Below the pieces are notes generated by a model. That model saw only the letters and a list, made by a program, of their open reading frames with translations, did no database searches and was not told the origin of the DNA. Below, piece after piece: positions 41,965-50,666 of a DNA stretch of 64,000 bases. The DNA is from CALMEC01 sp964531025 (lineage in GTDB: Bacteria > Actinomycetota > Thermoleophilia > Miltoncostaeales > Miltoncostaeaceae). The DNA is taken from NCBI GenBank assembly GCA_964531025.1, contig CAZHDY010000003.1, positions 124,001 through 188,000 on the forward strand, read 5' to 3'. Positions within the stretch are counted from its first letter, which is position 1; every line of letters starts with the position of its first letter. The position numbers were made by a program, and so were the translations under genes.

Positions 41965-43162
41965 CGACGGCTCCGTTCCCGTTCACGTCGACGACTCCCT
42001 CCACCACCTCGCGGTGGACCCGCTGGAGGAACGACTGGACGGTGTGGTGGTACTCGGGGACGACGAGGAGAAACGAGTCGTGCCCCCACGGGGACGAGAT
42101 CTCCTCGAAGGTGACCGGCACGCGGTGTGCCGCCAGAGTCCTCACCATCTCACGGGAGTGCGCGGTGTCGAAACGCCAGTCGCTGTCGAACGACAGCACC
42201 AGGAATCGTGTCCTGACGCGCTTCAGGCGCTCCGCGACGATCGCGGGGTCCTCCCCGAAGGGATCGAAGTAGTCCATCACGCGCGTTAGGTACAGGTAGC
42301 TGTTGGCGTCGAAGCGCTTGAGGAAGCTGGCACCCTGATGCTGAAGGTAGCTCTCGACCTCGAAGTCGACGCCGAACCCTCCGCGCGGGCTGGACGCCCC
42401 CTGGATGCGCCGCCCGAACTTCTGGCGCATGGACTCCTCGGAGAGGTATGTGATGTGCGCGATCATGCGGGCGAGCGCAAGCCCGGTATCGGGCTTCTGA
42501 TCGGTGTCGTAGTAGTCGCCGTCGTTGAAGGCGGGATCACGCAGGATGGCCTCGCGGGCAACGGCCGAGAAGGCGATGTTCTGGGGTGTGAGGCGACTTG
42601 TCGAACAGACGAGAACCGCGGCGTGCAGGTCGTCAGGATGATCCAGCGCCCATTGCAGCACCTGCATTCCGCCCACGCTGCCCCCGATCGCGGCGGCCAG
42701 GCGCGTGACGCCCAGATGGCGGATGACCGCCCGGTGAACGGTCACGAGGTCCCCGACGGTGAAGGACGGGAAGCGCAGGCCGTAGGGGCGACCGGTCGCG
42801 GGGTTCGTCGAGCCGGGTCCCGTGGTGCCCTGACACCCTCCGAGGAGGTTGCTGCAGATGACGAAGAAGCGGTCGGTATCGACAGGGCGTCCCGGACCGA
42901 TGATGTTGTCCCACCATCCGGGTCGCTCGGGATCCTCGTGATAGCCGGCGGCGTGGGCGTCACCGGTCAGCGCATGACAGATGTAGACCGCGTTGGAGGC
43001 GTCGTCGTTGAGCGTCCCGTACGTCTCGTAGGCGACTTCGACCGGTCCCAACGACTCGCCCGACTCGAGGACCAGCGGGCGGTCCTCCGTGAAGAGGACC
43101 GCCCGCCGGGTCTCGACGCGGCCGACGGAACAGCCGGGTACGTGCTGACGGGCGGTGCTCAG
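41954..43162 (-). CDS. metX: Homoserine O-acyltransferase MetX, probably starting at CTG
   Basis: Alpha/beta-hydrolase that acylates homoserine (acetyl or succinyl) in methionine synthesis. The catalytic Ser is in GGSVGGMQ, Asp in FDSDWRF and His in PWGHDSF. The first in-frame TTG (43051) would remove the first beta strand (PLVLESGESLGPVEVAYETYG, partly upstream). The frame stays open and coding-like up to a CTG that overlaps the metY stop as CTGA, giving MSTARQHVPGCSVGRVET and 402 residues, the normal family length. No ATG or GTG lies between, so CTG initiation is inferred. Confidence 0.92.
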   Translation of the reverse strand: MSTARQHVPGCSVGRVETRRAVLFTEDRPLVLESGESLGPVEVAYETYGTLNDDASNAVYICHALTGDAHAAGYHEDPERPGWWDNIIGPGRPVDTDRFFVICSNLLGGCQGTTGPGSTNPATGRPYGLRFPSFTVGDLVTVHRAVIRHLGVTRLAAAIGGSVGGMQVLQWALDHPDDLHAAVLVCSTSRLTPQNIAFSAVAREAILRDPAFNDGDYYDTDQKPDTGLALARMIAHITYLSEESMRQKFGRRIQGASSPRGGFGVDFEVESYLQHQGASFLKRFDANSYLYLTRVMDYFDPFGEDPAIVAERLKRVRTRFLVLSFDSDWRFDTAHSREMVRTLAAHRVPVTFEEISSPWGHDSFLLVVPEYHHTVQSFLQRVHREVVEGVVDVNGNGAVDAS

Positions 43163-44445
43163 CCCGCCGCCTTGGCGAGGGCCTGATCGACGTCCGCAAG
43201 GATGTCGTCGATGTTCTCGATGCCGACGGCCAGACGCACGGTGTCCTGCGTGACCCCGGCGGACTCGAGCTCCTCGTCGTTCAGCTGCGAGTGCGTGGTC
43301 GTCGCCGGGTGGATGGCGAGCGACTTCGCGTCACCGATGTTCGCGAGGTGGCTGAAGAGCTCCAGCGACTCGATGAACTTCCGGCCGGCCTCGCGACCAC
43401 CCTTGATGCCGAAGGTGAGCAGCGAACCGAAGCCGTTCGTGAGCGTGCGCTTCGCGACCTCGTGGTACTTGTCGTCCTCGAGGCCCGGGTAGTTCACCCA
43501 GGTGACCGACGGGTGGTCCTTGAGGTGGCGGGCGACGGCCAGCGCGTTCGCGTTGTGACGCTCCATGCGAAGCGGCAGGGTCTCCACACCCTGAAGGATG
43601 AGGAACGCGTTGAACGGCGACAGCGCGGCACCGGTGTTGCGCAGGAGCACCGTCCGCACACGACCGATGTACGCCGCCGGTCCGAGCGCGTCGCTCCACA
43701 CGACACCGTGGTAGCTGGGGTCGGGTCCGGTGAGGAGCGGGTACTTGTCCGGGTGGGCCGTCCAGTCGAACTTCCCGGAGTCGACGATGATTCCGCCGAT
43801 CGAGGTCCCGTGGCCACCGATGAACTTCGTGAGCGAGTGGATCACGATGTCGGCGCCCAGGGAGATCACCGGGCTTCCGACCGGGCTCGCGACGGTGTTG
43901 TCGACGATCAGGGGTACGCCGGCGGCGTGCGCGGCATCCGCCCAGGCGGCGATGTCGACGACGTTGAGCCGCGGGTTTCCGATGGTCTCGGCGAAGACGA
44001 GCTTGGTCTTGTCGTCGGCCTTCGCGGCCACCGCACCGGGGTCGTCCGGATCGACGAACCGCACCTCGATGCCGTACTGCGGCAGCGTGTGCGCGAACAG
44101 GTTGTACGTGCCGCCGTAGAGGGTCGAGAGCGCGATGATGTTGTCACCGGCCTGGGCGATGTTCAGGACCGAGTAGGTGATGGCCGCCTGGCCGGAGGCC
44201 AGCACGAGACCGGCGATACCACCGTCGAGCGCGGCGACGCGCTGCTCCAGCACGTCCCATGTCGGGTTCATGATCCGCGTGTAGATGTTGCCCGGGGTCT
44301 TCAGGGCGAACAGGTCCGCCGCGTGGTCGGCGTCGTCGAAGACGTACGAGGTTGTCTGGTAGATCGGCACCGCCCGACTGTTGGTGGTCGGATCCGGCAC
44401 CTGCCCGGCGTGCAGCGCGAGGGTCTCTGGACGTTGTTCGCTCAT
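43159..44445 (-). CDS. metY: O-acetylhomoserine sulfhydrylase
   Basis: PLP enzyme that makes homocysteine from O-acetylhomoserine and sulfide. 428 residues, normal length. TLALHAGQVPDP at the start, YTRIMNPTWDVLEQRVAALDGG, and the PLP lysine in HSLTKFIGGHGTSIGG identify the long MetY subgroup of the Cys/Met-metabolism family. The ATG has GGGAGA at 4 bp. It starts the metY-metX-metW-thrH operon. A structured leader with no known SAM-riboswitch match precedes it. Confidence 0.95.
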   Translation of the reverse strand: MSEQRPETLALHAGQVPDPTTNSRAVPIYQTTSYVFDDADHAADLFALKTPGNIYTRIMNPTWDVLEQRVAALDGGIAGLVLASGQAAITYSVLNIAQAGDNIIALSTLYGGTYNLFAHTLPQYGIEVRFVDPDDPGAVAAKADDKTKLVFAETIGNPRLNVVDIAAWADAAHAAGVPLIVDNTVASPVGSPVISLGADIVIHSLTKFIGGHGTSIGGIIVDSGKFDWTAHPDKYPLLTGPDPSYHGVVWSDALGPAAYIGRVRTVLLRNTGAALSPFNAFLILQGVETLPLRMERHNANALAVARHLKDHPSVTWVNYPGLEDDKYHEVAKRTLTNGFGSLLTFGIKGGREAGRKFIESLELFSHLANIGDAKSLAIHPATTTHSQLNDEELESAGVTQDTVRLAVGIENIDDILADVDQALAKAAG

Positions 44446-44588
44446 GGGTCTCCCTTTGGATCGATCGGTTGCGCCAAGCCGTCGTGAGAAGCGGTGGATG
44501 CCTTCGGGTTATACCGGTTCGCAGGTCGGAACCGCCGGTCCCGCGATGCGAAGCCTTGCCTCAGACGACCGTTATTCCCGTTAATATA
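44446..44588 (-). promoter_or_regulatory. Structured leader and -10 box of metY
   Basis: A TATATT (44588-44583) may be the -10 box. The leader can fold: GTCGT near its 5' end with ACGAC (44477-44487 region), GGCTTCGCA with TGCGAACC, and inside it CGGGACC with GGTTCCG. It lacks the GGCAACC/GGTGC core of SAM-I or SAM-IV. The rest of the gap to 44823 shows nothing clear. Confidence 0.4.
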
Positions 44589-44823
44589 GTGGGGAAACCA
44601 TGTTTTTGCGGGGACGGTGCCGCACGCAAACGAAAACCACGTCGTCCGGCGCACCTTGAGCGGACATCGGGTGCATCGCGAACGACGCATGAACGTCTCC
44701 CCTCCTCGGATCGCGCCCGCCACCACCGGGACACATCTGCCGTCGAGCGCCGCGGTGGACACCCTCACACAGGCTCAGGCCCCGAGGATCCGACACGCCC
44801 GCCGGACGTCGCCCGGTGTGCGA

Positions 44824-45585
44824 CTACTCGGAGAAGTCGCCGCTGACGGCGCGAGGGATGTGCCGGTTCACGAGGTCCGCGGGGATGATGAAGACCCGGT
44901 CAGAGCCCTCGGCGGTCACCTCGTACGGCTCGGCGAGATCCTCCGGGATCTCGACCATGAAGACGATGCTCTCGTCTGCGGCGGTGGGCTCGGCGGTGGT
45001 GAACGCGACCCCTGACCGCCCCAGCGTATTGGCGTTCTCGAAGCCACCGGAATGAACGGTCACCGCCTCCTGGTATTCCGATGCCCGGTAGAGCGTCAGC
45101 TTCCGCTTCGGTGCCCGTGGGCCGCGGGCGGTCGGGTCACGATGGATCGTCTCGGCCTCGTGGACGGTGTCGACCACGACATGATGGATCGGGAGCGAGT
45201 ACTGCTCACGGGCCTGTTCGACGACCTTCTTCTCGAGCCAGGTCGACCGCGCCGGAGGATGCGTCGAGATGATCACCTCGTCCGGCTCGAAGACCCGGAT
45301 GCCGTCGTCGAGTGCCTGGAGGGGAGCGGAGTCACTGAGTTTGCCGTCGGCATCGAAGCCCTCCGCGCGCATCGCGGCCACGGACTCCTCGAGGCGGGCG
45401 CGCGCCTGGTTGAGCGCCTCGTCCTGGGACGTACCCAGGAAGTGACTCAACCGCGAGGGAACGAGAACCGGGGAAACGATGCGGACCTGCGCCTGGGGGC
45501 CACCGCGATACCGGACCTCATCGAGGATGGCGCGTCCAGCCACGGTCTCGTTTGCGAGAACAAGAACTCGGCGGGATTCAGACAT
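44824..45585 (-). CDS. UspA-like protein, 253 aa
   Basis: The first ~150 residues have a universal-stress/adenine-nucleotide-binding-like pattern: RVLVLANETVAGRAILDEV, VRIVSPVLVP, and PDEVIISTHPPARSTWLEKKVVEQA, the last being a Rossmann-like helix-binding loop. The C-terminal ~100 residues (KLTLYRASEYQEAVTVHSG, then VFMVEIPEDLAEPYEVTAE) are a separate beta-rich part I do not recognise. The role is unclear, perhaps stress-related. The ATG at 45585 has TAACAT 6 bp upstream and no Shine-Dalgarno (leaderless). It stands alone between metY and the divergent MFS gene. Confidence 0.7.
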   Translation of the reverse strand: MSESRRVLVLANETVAGRAILDEVRYRGGPQAQVRIVSPVLVPSRLSHFLGTSQDEALNQARARLEESVAAMRAEGFDADGKLSDSAPLQALDDGIRVFEPDEVIISTHPPARSTWLEKKVVEQAREQYSLPIHHVVVDTVHEAETIHRDPTARGPRAPKRKLTLYRASEYQEAVTVHSGGFENANTLGRSGVAFTTAEPTAADESIVFMVEIPEDLAEPYEVTAEGSDRVFIIPADLVNRHIPRAVSGDFSE

Positions 45586-45695
45586 GGAGGGATGTTAGCA
45601 CCAGGCCTCCTGGGCCGAATGTCACCCCGAAGGCCGAGAACGCTCCGCCGACGCCGTATGGACCACCCGCCTCGGGCCCCGAATGTCATAAGTGA

Positions 45696-45720
45696 GCTAA
45701 TGATTGTATGATGCAACTGT
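45696..45720 (+). promoter_or_regulatory. AT-rich promoter/operator candidate of the MFS-MarR pair
   Basis: TATGAT (45707-45712) is a good -10 box inside an AT-rich patch (ATGATTGTATGAT, 45700-45712) in otherwise GC-rich DNA. The downstream gene pair includes a MarR regulator, so this is the likely operator. -35 is weak. Confidence 0.45.
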
Positions 45721-45748
45721 TCTCCTCGCGAACGCTCCCGAGACGCTG

Positions 45749-47203
45749 ATGCAACGACGTACCTCCCCGACCATGACGCTCACGATCCTCATGGTCGTCG
45801 CCATCTCCTACGTGCTGCAGCAGACCCTGGTCGTGCCGGCGCTCACGGTGATCCAGACCGACCTTGGAACGACCCGCACCTGGGCCACCTGGGTGTTCAC
45901 GGGCTTCCTCCTCACATCGGCGGTGTCGACGCCCATCGTGGGCAAGCTCGGCGACATCTACGGCAAGAAGCGGTTGATGGTGGTCGCCCTCCTCGCGTTC
46001 GGCGTCGGGACGGTCGTCGCCGCGCTCGCGAACTCCATCGAGCTTCTCATCACCGCACGGGCGGTACAGGGCGTCGGCGGAGCCGTCTTCCCCCTCGCTT
46101 TCGGCATCGTGCGCGACGAACTCCCGCCCGATCGCGTGGGTGTGGGTCTGGGACTCCTGTCGGCGACCTTCGGCGTGGGCGGCGGAGCCGGACTCGTCCT
46201 CTCGGGCGTCATCCTGGACATCGCATCGTGGCAGTGGCTGTTCTGGGTCGGAGCGATCCCCGTCGCCGTGGCGCTCGTGCTGCTCGTCATCCTGGTACCC
46301 GAGTCCCCGGTGCGGACGCGGGCGGTGATCGACTGGTGGGGTGCGATCCTCCTCGGCACGGGTCTCGCCGCACTCCTCGTCGCACTCAGCGAAGGTGAGC
46401 GCTGGGGATGGCTGTCCGCGGCGACCCTCGGAACGTTCGCGCTCTCCCTCGTGCTCCTGGTCACCTGGATCGTCGTCGAGCTCGCGATGGACGAGCCCCT
46501 GGTCGACATCCGGCTGATGCGTGATCGTAACGTCTTCTGGACGAACATCGTCGGCCTCATCACGGGATTCGCCATGTTCGGGACGTTCCTGCTCGTCCCC
46601 ACGCTGGTGCAGATGCCGACCCCCGAGCTCCCCGCCCAGATCGCCGATCGGATCGACTTCGGATTCGGAACGACGGTCACGGAGGCCGGGCTCCTGCTCC
46701 TCCCGGCATCCCTGATGATGCTCGTGGTCGGCCCGGTTGCCGGAATCCTGGAACGACGTCTGGATGCGCGCCGGATCCTGGGTTCGGGCCTCTTCATCCT
46801 CGCCCTCGGCGGCTTCGCCCTCGTGGGCCTCCACTCGACCATCCCCGGGATCATCGTCGCCATGACCCTGATCGGGATGGGTGTCGGCATGTCCTACTCG
46901 ATGTTGGCCAAGCTCATCGTGGACAACGTGGACCAGTCGGTCACCGGGGTCGCGATGGGCATGAACACCGTCATGCGGACGATCGGAGGGGTGATCGGAG
47001 GGCAGGTCGGTGCCGCCGTCATGGCGAGCCTCACGATCAGCGGCACCGCGGTTCCACGTGAGGCCGGCTACACGGCGATGTTCGCCCTGTCCGGCACGGC
47101 CGCGCTGCTAGCCGTGATCGGCTGCCTGCGCATCGGACGATCGCCGGCGCGGACCCACGTGGTGATGACATCGCCGGTGCCGTCGGAGAGTATCCCGGAG
47201 TGA
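45749..47203 (+). CDS. MFS efflux transporter, DHA2 (14-TM) family
   Basis: A 484-residue major-facilitator drug-efflux-type protein with about fourteen membrane helices. TWVFTGFLLTSAVSTPIVGKLGDIYGKK is the helix 2-3 motif A region (GKLGDIYGKK), and ARAVQGVGGAVFPLAFGIVRD covers motif B and C; SATFGVGGGAGLVLSGV is the antiporter motif C-like segment. It probably exports toxic compounds by proton antiport. The ATG at 45749 follows the promoter; a TTG at 45704 is an alternative. It overlaps the MarR gene by four bases (GTGA). Confidence 0.9.
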   Translation: MQRRTSPTMTLTILMVVAISYVLQQTLVVPALTVIQTDLGTTRTWATWVFTGFLLTSAVSTPIVGKLGDIYGKKRLMVVALLAFGVGTVVAALANSIELLITARAVQGVGGAVFPLAFGIVRDELPPDRVGVGLGLLSATFGVGGGAGLVLSGVILDIASWQWLFWVGAIPVAVALVLLVILVPESPVRTRAVIDWWGAILLGTGLAALLVALSEGERWGWLSAATLGTFALSLVLLVTWIVVELAMDEPLVDIRLMRDRNVFWTNIVGLITGFAMFGTFLLVPTLVQMPTPELPAQIADRIDFGFGTTVTEAGLLLLPASLMMLVVGPVAGILERRLDARRILGSGLFILALGGFALVGLHSTIPGIIVAMTLIGMGVGMSYSMLAKLIVDNVDQSVTGVAMGMNTVMRTIGGVIGGQVGAAVMASLTISGTAVPREAGYTAMFALSGTAALLAVIGCLRIGRSPARTHVVMTSPVPSESIPE

Positions 47204-47715
47204 CCTCACCCTCCGACACGCTGATCGAGGCGACGCGCGCCTTCCTCGACCTTCGGGCCGAGATCGTCGTCCACTTCATGCGCCGGAGTGATCAGCCGGT
47301 GCCCGAGGGTGAGCATCCTCCGCTGTCGGCACCCCAGCATCTGACGCTGAGCGTCCTCATCGAGGGCCCGCTGTCGGTGGGCGAGATCGCCGATCGCACC
47401 GGCGTGAGCGCGAGCACCGCGACGCGGATGCTCCAGGGGCTCTCCCGGCACGGGCTGATCGAGGATGCGCCGGCACCCGACGCCGACCGACGCCGTCGTT
47501 ATGTCACTCTGACAAGATCCGGGCGCAAGTCCACCGACGCGCGCTCCCGCCAGTTGGTCGCCCGTTTCGCGGACATCATCGGCGATCTCGACGACGACGA
47601 CATCGAGACCCTTCTGCGCGGCGTCCGCATCTTCGAGGGCGCGCTGAAGAGGAACACCGCGCAGCGTGAACCCGCGACCGCCCAGACGGGCTCCTCACGC
47701 TCCTCGTCGGAGTAG
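47200..47715 (+). CDS. MarR-family transcriptional regulator
   Basis: A 171-residue winged-helix repressor. The DNA-binding domain covers ~45-115: LTLSVLIEGPLSVGEIADRTGVSASTATRMLQGLSRHGLIE (quoted in parts; GVSASTATRMLQ is the recognition helix) and DADRRRRYVTLTRSGRK, the wing. Helices at both ends dimerise. It overlaps the MFS gene (GTGA) and is thus made from the same transcript; autorepression of the pair by ligand-relieved binding is the usual arrangement. The last 20 residues are Ser-rich and disordered. Confidence 0.93.
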   Translation: MTSPSDTLIEATRAFLDLRAEIVVHFMRRSDQPVPEGEHPPLSAPQHLTLSVLIEGPLSVGEIADRTGVSASTATRMLQGLSRHGLIEDAPAPDADRRRRYVTLTRSGRKSTDARSRQLVARFADIIGDLDDDDIETLLRGVRIFEGALKRNTAQREPATAQTGSSRSSSE

Positions 47716-47796
47716 GACGCCACCCGCGACGGTGATGAACGACCGTGACCGGTCACCTGAACGCGGAGTGTGGGTCCGTCCATGGATTCCCCTCGG

Positions 47797-48075
47797 ATGA
47801 GCACCGGGCTCGATGCGCTGACCTGCCGCCTCTGCGGTGCACGTGTCGGTCCTCATCCCGCCTCGCGACGGTTGATCCATCGCAACGACGGCGTCGTCGC
47901 CGCCTGCGACCGCGACGCCGATCATCCGCCCGTACCGGACTGGACGACGGTCGGATCGCTCAGCTGCGGCGTGTGCCGTTCGGCTCTCCGCGTCGAGGGC
48001 GATGTCCTCCACCACGAGGACACCTCGCAGGACGGCGATCACACCCCGGATCCGTGGGCACGACCGGCCCGGTAA
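47797..48075 (+). CDS. Small protein with two Cys-x2-Cys pairs (zinc-ribbon-like), 92 aa
   Basis: Not assigned. ALTCRLCGARVGP near the start and LSCGVCRSALRVEGDVLHH near residue 65 carry two Cys-x2-Cys knuckles about 45 residues apart, the pattern of a zinc ribbon; a further Cys-Asp-Arg-Asp and several His are between. The C-terminal end is polar. It may bind nucleic acid or act in a complex. Its start is uncertain: ATG at 47797, another at 47782 or a GTG at 47770 are possible, none with a Shine-Dalgarno. Confidence 0.55.
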   Translation: MSTGLDALTCRLCGARVGPHPASRRLIHRNDGVVAACDRDADHPPVPDWTTVGSLSCGVCRSALRVEGDVLHHEDTSQDGDHTPDPWARPAR

Positions 48076-48108
48076 CCGGGGCGCATCGTCCCGGCCACGC
48101 GCCGAACG

Positions 48109-49020
48109 TCAGTAGCCGATGTGGATGTGGTGGCGATGATTGCTCATCGCGAAGTTCCACGATTCGTTCGGCCAGTCGTCGAAGCCGTGGATGATCTGTG
48201 ACGGCTGGTACTGCGTGCCGCGCAGGGTGTTCACGATCTCGCGATAGAGGACGGCGCAATTGTCGCTGGTCGAACCGCTACACGACTGCCCGTCGACGGC
48301 CGCGATGTCGACGGCACGTCCCATGTGGTGGGCGCTGACACGACAGGGATTGCTGCCCGCCACGCACTTGCTGTGGTCGGTCTTCATCGCCGTGATCGTG
48401 ATGGACTGGCGCCGGTTGATGATCCAGGCGAGGATGTCGACGACGCGCGGGTCCACACCGCCGCTCTTCAGGTCGTCGATCTGCGACTGCCGGGTGAAGG
48501 TGATCTTCGGACTGGTGGCGACGGCGATCGCCGCGTTGGCGGCCGTCGGGAGCTGGGTCGCGTTGAACCGCTCCTGCGACTTGCGGAGGGTCGCCGCGAG
48601 GTCCGACGACGGTGGTGCACCGGCGACATAGCTCGCCGGCAGAGGACGGGTGACCTCCTCGGCGTGCTCGTGATCGTCGTGATCTTCGTGACCGGCCGCA
48701 GCAGCCGTCGACGTCGTCCCACCGCCCGGGGTGGTCGTCTGCGACGTGCCGGCTGACGAGCTCGCCGCGGGGGCCTTGGACGAGAACTCCTGAAGGATGT
48801 CCACGGGGTCCGCACCGGCACCGGCGTCTTGCGCGACAGGAGGGGCCGCGGACCCGGTGAGATCGGCCTCCCAGGCGCCACCCCCGGCCTCCCCCGCCGT
48901 GCCGCTCAGGGTCACACCCGGCTGTCCGAAGCCCTGGCTCACGATGACGGCCATCAGGACCAGGACGAAGGCCCCGATCCCGACCACCCGTCGGTCCAGA
49001 TTGCGTACCACGCTCAGCAT
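48109..49020 (-). CDS. Membrane-anchored protein with a C-terminal M15-like peptidase domain
   Basis: A 303-residue protein with one N-terminal membrane segment (~13-30), a long Ala/Ser/Thr/Pro-rich linker with a His/Asp-rich stretch (HEDHDDHEHAEE, ~112-123), and a C-terminal domain (~165-303). VSAHHMGRAVDIAAVDG and HRHHIHIGY supply the HxxGxxxD and HxH zinc ligands of the M15/DD-carboxypeptidase-like group. It is probably a wall enzyme outside the membrane. Some linker residues may bind metal. The ATG lies 19 bp before the membrane segment's codons; no Shine-Dalgarno seen. Confidence 0.75.
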   Translation of the reverse strand: MLSVVRNLDRRVVGIGAFVLVLMAVIVSQGFGQPGVTLSGTAGEAGGGAWEADLTGSAAPPVAQDAGAGADPVDILQEFSSKAPAASSSAGTSQTTTPGGGTTSTAAAAGHEDHDDHEHAEEVTRPLPASYVAGAPPSSDLAATLRKSQERFNATQLPTAANAAIAVATSPKITFTRQSQIDDLKSGGVDPRVVDILAWIINRRQSITITAMKTDHSKCVAGSNPCRVSAHHMGRAVDIAAVDGQSCSGSTSDNCAVLYREIVNTLRGTQYQPSQIIHGFDDWPNESWNFAMSNHRHHIHIGY

Positions 49021-49192
49021 CGCCCCCTACATCGGCCTCCCACGGCAGGACTTGACCTGCACAGGCCCGGCACGACCATCGGTTCCGCCATTCATCGACA
49101 CCGCGTCCTTTGCCACGAGACCGCAGCACCGATCCGCGATCGGAGCCTCGAGCAGGGCTCAAGCGCCGAGCGCAGGGTGCGATACTTCTCCC

Positions 49193-49540
49193 ATGCGCGA
49201 GTTCGGTCCGTTCATCGGCTTCATCATCCTTCTGATCCTCAGCACCCTCTTCAGCAAGAAGGCCGAGGAGGCCCAGAAGAAGCAGGAGAAGAAGTCGGGC
49301 CAGGGGTCCACGCCGCGGCAGCGGCCGACGGCGCGGCAGATGCCCCGCATGGAACCGGGCACCGGCCCGACCATGGACGTCCCGTCCTACGAGGACATCC
49401 CGTTCGAGTCCGTGGACATCGGCGCCGGGCGTTCCGCGACGCTCGACTCGGACGACCTCGCCTGGGCGATGTTGCAGGACAACGCGCACCTCGCGAAGCA
49501 TCTGGCCGAACTCGATCGCTGGAACCGCCACAGCCGATAG
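49193..49540 (+). CDS. Single-pass membrane protein, 115 aa
   Basis: Not recognised. One N-terminal membrane helix (FIGFIILLILSTLF, ~8-21) is followed by a basic, Gln/Lys-rich stretch (KKAEEAQKKQEKK) and an acidic conserved-looking tail (EDIPFESVDIG, then DDLAWAMLQDNAHLAKHLAELDRWNR). The ATG at 49193 is preferred: GATACT lies 6 bp before it, and longer frames have no support. Many Gram-positives have such small anchored proteins without assigned roles. Nothing else is seen in 49541-49683. Confidence 0.6.
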   Translation: MREFGPFIGFIILLILSTLFSKKAEEAQKKQEKKSGQGSTPRQRPTARQMPRMEPGTGPTMDVPSYEDIPFESVDIGAGRSATLDSDDLAWAMLQDNAHLAKHLAELDRWNRHSR

Positions 49541-49683
49541 GGACGCCGGGAGTCACGGGATCAGCTCGCCGGATCGAGAGCCGCGAGGTCCGTCGACAAG
49601 ACGGTCCCCCACGAACTCAACCCGGATTCCCATACCGCGCCCCACCCGCTCTCAGACGCATAACGACTGAACCTTCGGCCAGG

Positions 49684-49712
49684 TTGTCAGCCTCTTCAGG
49701 CAGCCCTAAACT
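49684..49712 (+). promoter_or_regulatory. Sigma-70 promoter of the secreted 211-aa protein
   Basis: TTGTCA (49684-49689), a 17-bp spacer, and TAAACT (49707-49712) upstream of the gene at 49753. Transcription would begin near 49719, giving a 34-nt leader with GGAGGGGA. Confidence 0.75.
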
Positions 49713-49752
49713 GCATTTCCTAATTGTGTCAGTCTGACGGAGGGGAAGAGCG

Positions 49753-50388
49753 ATGAAGAGATCACGGATGCTCGTGACGCTGGGTGCGGGTTTCGCGGTG
49801 ATGGTCGTCGGATCCTCGACGGCGGTGGCCGCCGACACGTGCCGTACGCCGACGTTCACCAAGACCCACCCCGCCACCTCCACGACCTGGGATCCGGGCA
49901 TCGAGGGGCAGACACCGTTCACCTGGTCCTTCCGCCCGACCATCCGACTCGTCGACGGGTGCAACGCGGGGTGGATCCGCGTGGCTCCCGGCGTTGTGAC
50001 GCCCACCGTCCGAGATGGACGACGCGTCGAGACCAAGGTGGAGATCCTCGCGACGAAGAGGTCGGGATGGACGACGTTGATGCGCGTTCGAACGCCGATC
50101 CGCCCCATCACCTACGGGCTCGGACGCCCCGGCTTGCGCGGTCCCCTCAAGGCGGGTGAGCGCATCACGAAGGTCCGCGTGACCACCACGCTGTGGGCGA
50201 CCGACGCGGCCGGCTCCCAGATGGAGGTGACCAAAGCGACCAAGACCTACGTCATCCCCGCAGCGGCGAAGAAGAAGGTCACCCCCAAGAAGACGGTCAA
50301 GCCACCCAAGCCGAAGAAGAACCCGCCCGGCACCATCGTCCTCAAGCCGGCACCGGCGCTCCCATCGGTGAACGGCGGCGGGCGGTAA
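49753..50388 (+). CDS. Secreted protein of unknown function, 211 aa
   Basis: Not recognised. Signal peptide 1-27 (STAVAA). The mature part (~28-165) has paired Cys (TCRTPTF and DGCNAGW) and beta-strand-like segments such as TTLMRVRTPIRP and VRVTTTLWATDA, followed by a Lys/Pro-rich tail (KKKVTPKKTVKPPKPKK) and a Pro/Ala end. The tail resembles wall- or polyanion-binding regions. GGAGGGGAAGAG precedes the ATG, and a strong promoter lies 41 bp upstream, so it may be abundant. Confidence 0.65.
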   Translation: MKRSRMLVTLGAGFAVMVVGSSTAVAADTCRTPTFTKTHPATSTTWDPGIEGQTPFTWSFRPTIRLVDGCNAGWIRVAPGVVTPTVRDGRRVETKVEILATKRSGWTTLMRVRTPIRPITYGLGRPGLRGPLKAGERITKVRVTTTLWATDAAGSQMEVTKATKTYVIPAAAKKKVTPKKTVKPPKPKKNPPGTIVLKPAPALPSVNGGGR

Positions 50389-50523
50389 CACGACCGGCTC
50401 GTGCGGGGAGTCCCAACCTCGGACCCCCGCACGGTGACGATTCGGGCGTCACAACATGCGGCACGCGCATCAGCCGGGTTCCCACACCCACGGCGCGTCG
50501 TCATGTGCACGCACAGGAACGAG

Positions 50524-50596
50524 AGCCGGAAAGGGGACTCGAACCCCTGACCTGCCGCTTACAAGGCGGCTGCTCTACCAGCTGAGCTATTCCGGC
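50524..50596 (-). tRNA. tRNA-Thr (anticodon TGT)
   Basis: A 73-nt cloverleaf on the minus strand: acceptor GCCGGAA pairs with TTCCGGC, D-arm AGCTCAGCTGGTAGAGC, anticodon stem-loop with loop TTGTAAG (anticodon TGT), T-arm AGGGG-TTCGAGT-CCCCT, discriminator T. CCA is not encoded. It stands alone, with no other RNA gene nearby. Confidence 0.93.
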
Positions 50597-50666
50597 GGCC
50601 GACCCAGCTTACCGGCCGTGACCCAGGCGCACCCGTCGGACGCGGGCGGTCGGTAGCGTGCCCGCC

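Noticed and set aside
45686..46834. 382-codon frame opposite the MFS gene
   Set aside because: Antisense shadow; extremely polar product, no similarity to any family I know.
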